Positions 46,796 through 55,100 of a stretch of DNA of 64,000 nucleotides are shown here, in pieces (within the stretch, counting starts at the first letter, position 1; the number at the start of each line of letters is the position of its first letter). The notes beneath the pieces were generated by a model. The model made no database searches. It was not told the DNA's origin and was given only the letters and a program-made list of their open reading frames with translations. The translations under genes were made by a program, and so were the position numbers. Source of the stretch: Planctomycetota bacterium (GTDB lineage Bacteria > Planctomycetota > UBA1135 > GCA-002686595); contig JAIOPM010000037.1 in the NCBI GenBank assembly GCA_021413885.1, positions 62,001 to 126,000 of the forward strand, given 5' to 3'.

Positions 46796-47728
46796 ATGGA
46801 GAGCGGTTCGATCCGACCGGAAGCGTGGAGTCGGCGCGAGTTCACGGGCTGGGTGACCTGCGCGGCGGCGCTGGCGGCGTTCGCGCCTCGCGCGGCAGCG
46901 CGTGAAGCAGCGGAGCCGCCGTTCCGGATCTCGCTCGCGGAGTGGTCGCTGAACCGCGCGCTCTTCGGCGGCACGCTCACGAACCTCGACTTCCCGCGCG
47001 TCGCCGCCGAGGAGTACGACATCCACGCGGTCGAGTACGTCAACACCTTCTTCAAGGACAAGGCGACCGACTTCGCGTACTTGCGCGAGCTCGAGAAGCG
47101 CTGCAAGGACCACGGCGTCGAGAGCCGCTTGATCATGATCGACGCCGAGGGCTCGCTCGGCGATGCGGACGCGAGTTCGCGCGCTCAGGCGATCGAGAAC
47201 CACCTGCGTTGGATCGCGGCGGCGTCGTTCCTCGGCTGCATGGCGATCCGTGTCAACGCGTACGGCGAAGGCGCGCCCGACGAAGTGGCGAAGCGCGTCG
47301 CCGATTCGCTCCACCATCTCGCGACCTACGCCGACGCGTACAAGCTCGACGTGATCGTCGAGAACCACGGCGGCACGTCGTCGGACGGAGCGTGGCTCGC
47401 GGGCGTGATGAAGCTCGCCGCCCATCCGCGCGTCGGCACGTTGCCCGACTTCGGCAACTTCCATCTCGCCGAGGGCCGCGACTACGACCGCTACAAAGGC
47501 GTCGGCGAAATGATGCCGTTCGCGCGCGCGGTCAGCGCCAAGTCGTACGACTTCGACGAGAAGGGCGAAGAGACGGCGATCGACTATCACCGCATGCTGA
47601 AGATCGTCCTCGACGGCGGCTACCGGAGTTTCCTCGGGCTCGAGTACGAGGGCTCGCGGCTCTCGGAGCACGACGGCATCCTCGCGACGAAGAAGCTCGT
47701 CCTGCGCGTGCGCGAGGAACTCGCTTGA
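46796..47728 (+). CDS. Tat-exported sugar phosphate isomerase/epimerase (xylose isomerase-like TIM barrel)
   Basis: TIM-barrel protein of the AP-endonuclease-2/xylose-isomerase-like family (310 residues), common in planctomycetes. The N-terminus WSRREFTGWVTCAAALAAFA is a twin-arginine signal, so the protein is exported folded. Metal-ligand strands are recognisable: IVENHGG, TLPDFGNFH and FLGLEYEG. The substrate is unknown; relatives act on sugars or inositols. Its stop overlaps the start of the next gene, a PVC-type haem protein, which suggests joint periplasmic sugar oxidation. Confidence 0.82.
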   Translation: MESGSIRPEAWSRREFTGWVTCAAALAAFAPRAAAREAAEPPFRISLAEWSLNRALFGGTLTNLDFPRVAAEEYDIHAVEYVNTFFKDKATDFAYLRELEKRCKDHGVESRLIMIDAEGSLGDADASSRAQAIENHLRWIAAASFLGCMAIRVNAYGEGAPDEVAKRVADSLHHLATYADAYKLDVIVENHGGTSSDGAWLAGVMKLAAHPRVGTLPDFGNFHLAEGRDYDRYKGVGEMMPFARAVSAKSYDFDEKGEETAIDYHRMLKIVLDGGYRSFLGLEYEGSRLSEHDGILATKKLVLRVREELA

Positions 47729-50700
47729 TCGGGCTCGTCGGTCTGGTACTCGCTCTCCCGCTGCAAGCTCCCGCGACTCCGTACGCTCCGCACGTCGAGG
47801 AAGCGACCGAGGAGACGCGCAAGTCGGTGGACCAACTCCACCTCGCCGACGGACTCGAAGCGACGCTGTGGGCGGCCGAGCCGCTGCTCGCGAACCCGGT
47901 CTGCCTCTACGTGACGAACCACGGCGACGTGTACGTCGCGGAGACGTTCCGCCACTACGCGGGCGTCACCGACATGCGCGACCACATGGACTGGCTCGAC
48001 GACGAGCTCGCCGCGCGCACGGTCGCCGATCGCGTCGAGATGTTCCGCAAGCACGCCGACGACTTCTCGTGGTTCACCAAGGATTCGGACCGCGTGCGGT
48101 TGCTGCGCGACACCGATCACGACGGCAAGGCCGACGCCGCGACCGTCTTCGCCGACGACTTCTTCGATCCGGCGTCGGGGATCGGCGCGGGTCTGCTCGA
48201 ACGCCGCGGCGACGTCTACTTCACCGACATCCCGGATCTGTGGCTCTTGCGCGACGCCGACGGCGACGGACGAGCCGACGTCAAGAACCGGCTCTCGACC
48301 GGCTACGGCGTCCACGTCGCGTACCTCGGTCACGACCTCCACGGTCTGCGCGTCGGGCCTGACGGCAAGCTCTACTTCTCGTCCGGCGATCGCGGTCTGC
48401 GCGTCGAGACGCCGAACGGCGTGATCGATTCGAGTTCGACCGGCGCGGTGCTGCGCTGCAACTTGGACGGCAGCGGGCTCGAGCTCTACGCGACCGGCCT
48501 GCGCAATCCGCAAGAGCTCGCGTTCGACGAGTTCGGCAACCTCTTCACCGGCGACAACAACTCCGACGGCGGCGATCAAGCGCGTTGGGTCTACGTCGTC
48601 GAGGGCGGCGACTCCGGTTGGCGCTTCCACTATCAACACCTCACCGAGCCGTGGCTGCGCGGTCCGTGGAACGACGAAGAGCTGTGGAAGCCTCACTTCG
48701 CCGGTCAGGCCGCCTACATCGTTCCGCCGATCGCGAACGTCGCGCACGGGCCGTCGGGGTTGACGTACTACCCGGGCACCGGACTCGACGACGCGTGGAA
48801 GAACCGCTTCTTCCTGGTCGACTTCGAAGGCGATCCGCGTTCGTCGGGCGTGCTGTCGTTCGGCGTCGAGCCGCGCGGCGCGGGCTTCGCGTTGAAGGGC
48901 GACGTGAAGGAGTCGGTGTGGAACGTCTGCGCGACCGACGTCGACTTCGGACCGGACGGCGCGCTCTACGTCACCGACTGGACGTTCGGTTGGCAGAAGA
49001 CCGGCAAAGGTCGCATCTACCGCGTGCAGTCGAAGAACGCGGCGGCGTCGCCCGCGATCGCGGAGACGCGCGAGCTGCTCGCCTCGGACTTCACCGCGAA
49101 GTCGCCGATCGAACTCGGCACGTTGCTCGCGCACGCCGATCAGCGCGTGCGGCTCGAAGCCGAGCTCGAACTCGCGTCCAGAGGCGAAGCGGGCCACGAG
49201 ATCCTCGCCAGCGCCGTGAAGGGCACGGTGTCGCTGCTCGCGCGTCTGCACGCGATCTGGGGCCTCGGCATCGTCGCGCGCGGCGACGGTCGCGCCGCCG
49301 ACGAAGTGCGCGCGCTGTTGACCGACGAGGACGCGGAAGTGCGCGCGCAAGCGGCGCGGGTGCTCGGCGACTTGCGCGACGGGAAGAGCACCCAACTCCT
49401 GACCGCGCTGCTCGCCGATCCGTCGACGCGCGTGCGTTCGTTCGCGGCGCTCGCTCTCGCGCGCCTCGGGGCGAGTTCGGCGGTCGAAGCCTTGTTCTCG
49501 CTCGTGCGCGAAACGGCGGAGAGCGATCCGTGGCTGCGTCACGCCGCGATCGAAGGTCTCGCGCGCTGCGCGGACGAAGTGCGGCTCGCGTCCGCGGTCG
49601 ACGACGCGTCGGTCGACGCGCGTGTCGCGGCGGTCGTCGCGTTGCGGCGCAAGTCGAGCGCGACGGTCGCGCGCTTCCTCGGCGACACCGACGCGCGCGT
49701 CGTCACCGAAGCGGCCCGCGCGATCTACGATCTCGGGCTCGTCGGCGGACTCGACGATCTCGCCGATCTGATCGCCAGCCCGCGAATCGAAGGCAACGCG
49801 CTGGTGCGCCGCGTGTTGCACGCCAACTATCGTCTCGGCGGCAGCGATCGGCCGAAACGCCTCGCCGAGTTCGCGCTGCGCGACGGCGGATCGGAGAAGC
49901 TGCGCGTCGAAGCGCTCTCGCTGCTCGAACGTTGGCTCGAGCCCGAGGGCCGCGACCTGTTGACCGGCCAATGGCGTCCGCTCGAGAAGCGCGAGAGCGA
50001 TCGCGCGCGCCTCGTCGATCTCGTTGCCTGGCTCGAGAAGCGCGGCATCGCGTCGAAGCCGGAAGCGCTGCGCATCGCGTGGACGAGGCTGGTCGAGCGC
50101 TATCGCGTCGAGAGTTCGTCCGACGTGCTCGCGCGTTGGGCGGCGGAAGCCGCGGTGCCCGCGTCGCTGCGCGCGGCGTCGTTGAAGGCGTTGGCAAGCC
50201 TCGGCGACGACAGCGCGCTCACCGTGTTGCGCGACGCGGTGCTCGACGGCGACGGCGAAGTTCGCTCGGCGGCGATCGCGGGACTGCAACGTCTCGCTCC
50301 CGGCGAAGCGCTGCCGATCCTGCGCACCGCGTTGGTCAGCACCGATCCGCGCGAGCTGCGCGTCGCGTTCGCCGGGCTCGCGAAGCTCGACGATCCCGCG
50401 GCGGAAGCGCTGCTCGCGGAGACTCTGACGAAGCTCGACCACGGCTTGGTCCCCGACGAAGTCGCGCTCGACCTCGCGCAATCCGCGGCGAAGAAAGGCG
50501 GCGCGCTCGCCGAACGCGTGAAGGCGCGCGACCAAGCGCGGCGCGACGTCGATCCGTCGCTCGCGCCGTTCCTCGACTCGTTGCACGGCGGCGATCCCGA
50601 ACTCGGCCGCGCGCTCTACCGCGAGAAGACCGAACTCTCGTGCATCAAGTGCCACCGCATCCAAGACGGCGGCGAGGGCGGCAACGTCGGACCGTTGCTC

Positions 50701-51009
50701 GGCGGACTCGGCAATCGCTCGACGCGGCTCGCGCTCCTCGAATCGGTCGTCGAGCCCAACCGCAAGATCGCGCGCGGCTACGACGCGACGCAGTTCGTCA
50801 CCACCGACGACCAGTTGCTCGAAGGACGGATCCTGTCGGAGACGCCGGATGCGATCCGCGTGCTCGACTCCGAAGGGCGGGATCACGAGCTCCATCCCTC
50901 CGACGTCGCGGTCCGTCGCCCCGCGCTCTCGGCGATGCCCGCCGGTCTCGCCGCGCACCTGAGCCCGAACGAGATGCGCGACCTGATCGCGTACCTCGCC
51001 GGACTGTGA
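47725..51009 (+). CDS. PVC-type haem-binding CxxCH protein with propeller and HEAT repeats
   Basis: Periplasmic protein of 1094 residues with the three-part structure described for planctomycete membrane-bound dehydrogenase proteins. It has an N-terminal six-bladed PQQ-glucose-dehydrogenase-like propeller (about 30-430; GLRNPQELAFDEFGNLFTGD, NVAHGPSGLTYYPGTG), a long HEAT-repeat middle (about 450-930), and a C-terminal cytochrome c-like domain with CIKCH at 973-977. The start is TTG 47725, overlapping the previous stop as TTGA. It gives the signal MIGLVGLVLALPLQAPA, and no ATG or GTG lies nearby. It probably oxidises a sugar or similar and passes electrons to the haem. Confidence 0.87.
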   Translation: MIGLVGLVLALPLQAPATPYAPHVEEATEETRKSVDQLHLADGLEATLWAAEPLLANPVCLYVTNHGDVYVAETFRHYAGVTDMRDHMDWLDDELAARTVADRVEMFRKHADDFSWFTKDSDRVRLLRDTDHDGKADAATVFADDFFDPASGIGAGLLERRGDVYFTDIPDLWLLRDADGDGRADVKNRLSTGYGVHVAYLGHDLHGLRVGPDGKLYFSSGDRGLRVETPNGVIDSSSTGAVLRCNLDGSGLELYATGLRNPQELAFDEFGNLFTGDNNSDGGDQARWVYVVEGGDSGWRFHYQHLTEPWLRGPWNDEELWKPHFAGQAAYIVPPIANVAHGPSGLTYYPGTGLDDAWKNRFFLVDFEGDPRSSGVLSFGVEPRGAGFALKGDVKESVWNVCATDVDFGPDGALYVTDWTFGWQKTGKGRIYRVQSKNAAASPAIAETRELLASDFTAKSPIELGTLLAHADQRVRLEAELELASRGEAGHEILASAVKGTVSLLARLHAIWGLGIVARGDGRAADEVRALLTDEDAEVRAQAARVLGDLRDGKSTQLLTALLADPSTRVRSFAALALARLGASSAVEALFSLVRETAESDPWLRHAAIEGLARCADEVRLASAVDDASVDARVAAVVALRRKSSATVARFLGDTDARVVTEAARAIYDLGLVGGLDDLADLIASPRIEGNALVRRVLHANYRLGGSDRPKRLAEFALRDGGSEKLRVEALSLLERWLEPEGRDLLTGQWRPLEKRESDRARLVDLVAWLEKRGIASKPEALRIAWTRLVERYRVESSSDVLARWAAEAAVPASLRAASLKALASLGDDSALTVLRDAVLDGDGEVRSAAIAGLQRLAPGEALPILRTALVSTDPRELRVAFAGLAKLDDPAAEALLAETLTKLDHGLVPDEVALDLAQSAAKKGGALAERVKARDQARRDVDPSLAPFLDSLHGGDPELGRALYREKTELSCIKCHRIQDGGEGGNVGPLLGGLGNRSTRLALLESVVEPNRKIARGYDATQFVTTDDQLLEGRILSETPDAIRVLDSEGRDHELHPSDVAVRRPALSAMPAGLAAHLSPNEMRDLIAYLAGL

Positions 51010-51692
51010 TGCGGGTCGAGCGTCTGCGCGGACTCGCCGCGGCGCCGCGCGCGACCGGTTCGGTGGTCGTGATCGACGTGTTGCGCGCGTTCACGACCGC
51101 GGCCTTCGCGCTCGCGGGCGGAGCGCGCGAGATCCGGCTCGTCGAGACGATCGAGGAAGCGTTCGCGCGGCGCGCGCTCGATCCGTCGAGTTTGCTGGTC
51201 GGCGAAGTGCAGGGCCGTCCGATCCCGGGCTTCGACTTCGGCAACTCGCCGGAAGCGCTCGAACGCGCCGACGTCGTCGGTCGCACGATCGTGTTGCGCT
51301 CGTCGAGCGGCACGCAAGGCGTCGCGCGCGCCGTGAACTCGACGCGGACGTTCCTCGGCTCGTTCGTCGTCGCGTCGGCGACCGCGCGAGCGCTCGAACG
51401 ACTCGGCGACGACGTCGCGTTGCTCGCGATGGGTTGGGCCGGCGACGGTGAAGGCGAGGAGGACGACGCGTGCGGTGACTGGCTCGCGGCGCGGCTCGCT
51501 CGCGCGGAGTTCGATGTCGCCGCGTGCCTCGCGCGTGCGCGAGCGAGTCGCGCGGCGCGCAACGGTTTCGATCCGTCGATCGACTGGATCACGCCCGGCG
51601 ACGTCGAACGCGCGCTCGCACTCGACCGCTTCGATTTCGCGATGCCGGTGCGGCGCGAGCAGGGCGCGTTGATCGCGCGCGCCGAGCGTTAG
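51009..51692 (+). CDS. ComB-like 2-phosphosulfolactate phosphatase family protein
   Basis: Protein of 227 residues in the ComB family, named for the archaeal coenzyme M biosynthesis phosphatase. The N-terminal VVVIDVLRAFTTAAFALAGG and the central NSPEALERADVVGRTIVLRS and SSGTQGV motifs are typical. The family is widespread in bacteria that lack coenzyme M, where its role is unclear. Start ATG 51009 shares its A with the stop of the haem protein gene, so it is the last gene of that operon. It converges with the cysteine-protein pair, 4 bases between stops. Confidence 0.82.
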   Translation: MRVERLRGLAAAPRATGSVVVIDVLRAFTTAAFALAGGAREIRLVETIEEAFARRALDPSSLLVGEVQGRPIPGFDFGNSPEALERADVVGRTIVLRSSSGTQGVARAVNSTRTFLGSFVVASATARALERLGDDVALLAMGWAGDGEGEEDDACGDWLAARLARAEFDVAACLARARASRAARNGFDPSIDWITPGDVERALALDRFDFAMPVRREQGALIARAER

Positions 51693-51696
51693 GCGC

Positions 51697-52329
51697 TCAA
51701 CGCCGTTTGCACGCGCCGTTCGCTGCCTCGCAGAACGCGCACTCGGTCATCGTTTCGTACGCGCCCGAGACGCCGTTCGCCTTGTACAGCTCGAGCAGTT
51801 GCAGCGCCGCCTTGCGACGCACCGCCATCTCGTCGGCCCACTCCGCGCGCTCCGCGTCGGTCGGGCGCTTCGACTCGAGGTGGACGCGCATCCAGCGCTC
51901 GACGAGCTCGCGGATCGCCGCGCGACGCACCGACGCGTCGTCGGAGAGCAAGCGCCGCTCGACCTCGTCGGGCAAACCGCTGCCGAACGTGTCGGCGGCG
52001 ACCTTCCTGGCGTAGAAGCCGGGCCGTGCGAGGTACGCGCGCATGGCGTCGAACGCCGGCATGCAGATGTTGCAGCTGTAGACGAAATCGCGCGGCCAGC
52101 CGCTCTTCGGATCGAGCGCGGTGAGCTTTGTCACGACCTCGTTCGACACGCCGTCGTGGTAGAGGCCGGTGAGTACCGCGAGGAAGAGCTCTTCGGTGTA
52201 GCTCGGCCGCAGTTGCGGCGGGACGTACGAGAACTCGTCGGGCGGCGTCGCGGGATCCTGGCGCGGAACCGCGAGCGCCGCGAGCGAACCCGCGGCGAGG
52301 AAGAGCACGAGTGCGAAAGGGCGTTGCAT
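51697..52329 (-). CDS. Secreted cysteine-motif protein of unknown family, copy A
   Basis: A 210-residue protein with a signal peptide (about 1-21). I do not recognise a family. Features shared with the adjacent copy B are: TEELFLAVLTGLYHDGVS near 45-62; C86-x2-C89 followed by PAFDAMRAYLARP; FGSGL at 115-119; WMRVHL at 146-151; and C197-x2-C200 then AANGACK with C207. The five cysteines could bind a metal or form disulfides after export. The C-terminus is CKRR. A GGAGA ribosome site lies upstream of ATG 52329. It is the second gene of the pair, 28 bases after copy B. Confidence 0.7.
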   Translation of the reverse strand: MQRPFALVLFLAAGSLAALAVPRQDPATPPDEFSYVPPQLRPSYTEELFLAVLTGLYHDGVSNEVVTKLTALDPKSGWPRDFVYSCNICMPAFDAMRAYLARPGFYARKVAADTFGSGLPDEVERRLLSDDASVRRAAIRELVERWMRVHLESKRPTDAERAEWADEMAVRRKAALQLLELYKANGVSGAYETMTECAFCEAANGACKRR

Positions 52330-52357
52330 CGCGAGAAGTCTCCGTGAGGTCCAGAGC

Positions 52358-52972
52358 CTAGAGTTTGCACGCGCCGTTCGCGGCGTCGCACATCGAGCAG
52401 CTCTTACGCTTCGCGAAGATACCGGGGCGTTCGCTCGCCCGCAGTTGCTCGAGCGTCGCCATCCCCTTCTTGCGCCACGCCTCCATCGCGCGCGCCCATG
52501 CGGCGCGGTCGTCGTAGGTGAGTTTGCGGTCGTCGAGGTGACGGCGAATCCAGCCTTGCACGAGCCGACCCGAGACTTGGAAGCGTTGCTCGGCGTCGCC
52601 GCGGACGAGAGCGTCCTCGTCGGCGCCCGCGAGGCCGGAGCCGAACGCGCTCTTCGTGCTCATGGCCGGCCGCGCTCGGTACGCGCGGAACGCGTCGAAC
52701 GCAGGCGTGCAGATCGGACAACCCTTGACGAAGTTGGCCGGCAGCTCGCTCTCGCGATCGACCTCGAGCACCGCGTCGACCGCCGCATCGGAAACGCCGT
52801 CGGCGTAGAGACCTTCGAGCACCGCGAAGAAGAGCTCGCGACCGCCCTCCGCCCCGACTTTCGCGTCGGCTTCCGCCACGCGTCGACATTCGTCGCCGCC
52901 GGGCAGCGGGAGCCAAGCGAGGGTCGTGAGCGACGCGGCGAGCGCGAACGAGGCGAGGGCGAGCTTGTGCAT
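52358..52972 (-). CDS. Secreted cysteine-motif protein of unknown family, copy B
   Basis: A 204-residue paralogue of copy A with its own signal peptide (about 1-24). The shared frame is GRELFFAVLEGLYADGVS, C85-x2-C88 with TPAFDAFRAYRARP, FGSGL at 110-114, WIRRHL at 141-146, and C192-x2-C195 then AANGACK with C202. Spacing between the two cysteine clusters is 107 residues here and 111 in copy A. A further cysteine (C29) near the mature N-terminus is not shared. A GGAGA ribosome site precedes ATG 52972. No catalytic motif or known domain is seen. Confidence 0.7.
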   Translation of the reverse strand: MHKLALASFALAASLTTLAWLPLPGGDECRRVAEADAKVGAEGGRELFFAVLEGLYADGVSDAAVDAVLEVDRESELPANFVKGCPICTPAFDAFRAYRARPAMSTKSAFGSGLAGADEDALVRGDAEQRFQVSGRLVQGWIRRHLDDRKLTYDDRAAWARAMEAWRKKGMATLEQLRASERPGIFAKRKSCSMCDAANGACKL

Positions 52973-53093
52973 GAGACTCTCCGTGGGTCTAGGGGTGCGG
53001 AGTCGAAGACGCTCGACCGAGAGCGGTGTTATCCACGCGATCGCGCCGCTAGAGTCCCGCGCTCGTCATGGCGCCTTTCGCGATTCCCCGCGC

Positions 53094-53990
53094 GTGAGCT
53101 CCGCGCTCCCGAAACCGTCGCGCGGAGCGGCGATCGCCGCGCTCGTCGCGCTCTGCCTGATCTGGGGCAGCACGTGGCTCGTGATCGCCGACGGCTTGAA
53201 GAGTCTGCCGCCGTTGACTTCACTCGCGGCGCGTTCGTTGGTCGCGGCCGCCGTGATGAGCGTCGCGGCGCGCTGGCTCCTGCGCTTCGATCGCGGCGAG
53301 GCGCCGCCGTGGAAGCTCGCGCTCGCGGTCGGGTCCCTGCAACTCGGCCTCTCGTACGTCGTCGTCTACGTGACCGAGACCGAGCTCGCGTCCGGCCTCA
53401 CGAGTTTGTTGTGGGCGATGTTCCCGCTCTTCGTCGCGATCGGGTCGCACTTCTTCCTCGCGGGCGAGCGTTTGCGGCCCGCGCAGGTGAGCGGCCTCGT
53501 CGTCGGGTTCGTCGGCGTCGGCGTACTCGTGTTCAAAGTGCTCGGCGCGATCGACAGGACCGCGATCCTGTTCGGACTGCTGCTGTTGACGAGCCCATTG
53601 ATCTCGACCGTGTCGACGATCGTCGCGAAGCGTCACTCGGCGCGCGTGAGCTCCGTTCTCTTGAACCGCAACGCGCTCGTCGTCGCGGCGACGTTGCACC
53701 TGCTCCTCGCGCTCGTCTTCGAGCACGACGCGCACGCCGATTGGACGCCGCGCGCGATCACGAGCGTCCTCTACCTCGCCGTCTTCGGCACCGCGATCGC
53801 GTTCGGCCTCTACTTCTGGCTGCTGCGCACGATCCCGGCGAACCAGATGAGCCTGATCTCATACGTCAACCCGGCGGTCGCGCTGTTCCTCGGCTGGTCG
53901 GTCGGCAAGGAACCTGTCACGGCGTGGACGCTCGCGGGGAGCGGCTTGATCCTCGCGGGCGTGTTCCTCGTCGTGCGGGCAAGGCGCTGA
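53094..53990 (+). CDS. EamA/DMT-family transporter
   Basis: Inner-membrane drug/metabolite transporter (298 residues) with ten hydrophobic segments in two EamA halves. The first half opens with the classic ALVALCLIWGSTWLVIADGL, and the second half ends with FGLYFWLLRTIPANQMSLIS and YVNPAVALFLGW. The start is GTG 53094; the only nearby ATG (53068) is out of frame. A TAGAGT box (53050-53055) lies 38 bases upstream. The substrate is unknown. It stands alone between the cysteine proteins and the nuclease gene. Confidence 0.88.
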   Translation: MSSALPKPSRGAAIAALVALCLIWGSTWLVIADGLKSLPPLTSLAARSLVAAAVMSVAARWLLRFDRGEAPPWKLALAVGSLQLGLSYVVVYVTETELASGLTSLLWAMFPLFVAIGSHFFLAGERLRPAQVSGLVVGFVGVGVLVFKVLGAIDRTAILFGLLLLTSPLISTVSTIVAKRHSARVSSVLLNRNALVVAATLHLLLALVFEHDAHADWTPRAITSVLYLAVFGTAIAFGLYFWLLRTIPANQMSLISYVNPAVALFLGWSVGKEPVTAWTLAGSGLILAGVFLVVRARR

Positions 53991-54068
53991 CCGCTTGCGT
54001 CAGCGCTCGCCGTTACAGCGAGAGCACAAGACGGCGTGCGGCTGCTTAGTCGGCACCTGACGCCCCAG

Positions 54069-54074
54069 TAGAAT
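54069..54074 (+). promoter_or_regulatory. Candidate -10 box (TAGAAT)
   Basis: TAGAAT, five of six bases of the TATAAT consensus, ends 11 bases before ATG 54086 of the nuclease gene. The -35 position (TTAGTC) is poor. The transcript would have little or no leader. Confidence 0.35.
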
Positions 54075-54085
54075 CAAGACGCACG

Positions 54086-55009
54086 ATGAAGCTCGACGAT
54101 CGGATCGGTCGCCGCGTGCGCATCGCGCGGAACCTGCCTCGATACCCACTCGGCGACCTCGGGTGGATTGGGCGCACGGGCATCACGTTGAGTTGGGAGA
54201 CCGGACCGGACGGACACACAACGCACTGGCTCGTCGGGCCAGACGGCACAGAGACGTCGATCGCCGCCGAAGCGATGGTGTGGGGTCAAAGCCTTGTCGA
54301 CTGCGAGGCGAGTGAAAGCGCGCGCGCACTCGTCGCCTCGCGCAGGCGGCCCAAGCGCGTCCGGTCGGATCTCGAATGCTTCGACGAGCCCGAAGACACG
54401 CACAGCATCGCGCGGCACAGTGAGCCCGAAACGAGCTGGCTCCCAGGGAACAGCTCGCTGCTCGACTCGCTCGTCCGCGATGGTGCGGAGCGTTTCGAGC
54501 TGCCTTCCAAGGAAACGTGCCTCGTCCCCCGCGTACGCACCACGTTCACGCCCTGGCCCCATCCGATCACCATCAACACATTTGGCAACAAGCCCGTGCT
54601 CGATGCATCCGGTGAGCAGACGTTCGCAGAGGTTGCGTTCATCCGCCGCTTTCAGGCCGCGGGTTGGCAGGCGCGATGGCTGGAGACGTACTGCGCGCCG
54701 GCTTCATGGCCGCTAGAACTCGACCGGTGGCATCCCGCCGGCATCAAGTCACGACAGATCGCCCCGATCGACGATCCGCGTGTCGTCGCGGGGCTACGAA
54801 AGATCATCGAGCACAACGACGGCCGGTGCGCCGGATGTTGGGACACCGTCGCGTGGCGCCGCGACGAGATCGTGTTCGGCGAGCTCAAGCACAAGGGGAA
54901 GGATCGAATGCGCGACACGCAACGACGCTGGTTGGACGCAGCGTTGCGTGCCGGATTCACTGTCACGCATTTCCTCGTGGTCGAATGGAGCGAGACGATC
55001 GCGAGCTGA
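54086..55009 (+). CDS. PD-(D/E)XK / VRR-NUC-like nuclease domain protein, probably acquired
   Basis: A 307-residue protein. The C-terminal 60 residues carry a nuclease signature: C248-x2-C251, D253 in CWDTVAW, E266 and K268 in FGELKHKGKDRMR, then Q279 in DTQRRWLDAALRAGF. This is the D-xn-E-x-K plus Q pattern of VRR-NUC-type PD-(D/E)XK enzymes. The first 190 residues have no recognisable domain but contain a small Gly/Trp-rich beta-like start (WETGPDGHTTHWLVGPDG). The base composition is visibly lower in GC than its neighbours, with codons ending in A or T more common. It could be a defence or phage-derived gene. The target is unknown. Confidence 0.65.
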   Translation: MKLDDRIGRRVRIARNLPRYPLGDLGWIGRTGITLSWETGPDGHTTHWLVGPDGTETSIAAEAMVWGQSLVDCEASESARALVASRRRPKRVRSDLECFDEPEDTHSIARHSEPETSWLPGNSSLLDSLVRDGAERFELPSKETCLVPRVRTTFTPWPHPITINTFGNKPVLDASGEQTFAEVAFIRRFQAAGWQARWLETYCAPASWPLELDRWHPAGIKSRQIAPIDDPRVVAGLRKIIEHNDGRCAGCWDTVAWRRDEIVFGELKHKGKDRMRDTQRRWLDAALRAGFTVTHFLVVEWSETIAS

Positions 55010-55100
55010 CGCACCCAGACACACTGAGCGTCAAGACGACGGCTCACCCGGTTCGAAACGCTCTGCGCATTCGGCCGACGCAGGCCGGAGCTCCGCCCTC

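Noticed and set aside
55045-55075. A GGTTCGAAA stretch resembling a tRNA T-arm after the nuclease gene, as a possible integration remnant.
   Set aside because: The flanking bases do not form a T-stem and no acceptor or anticodon arms are seen.
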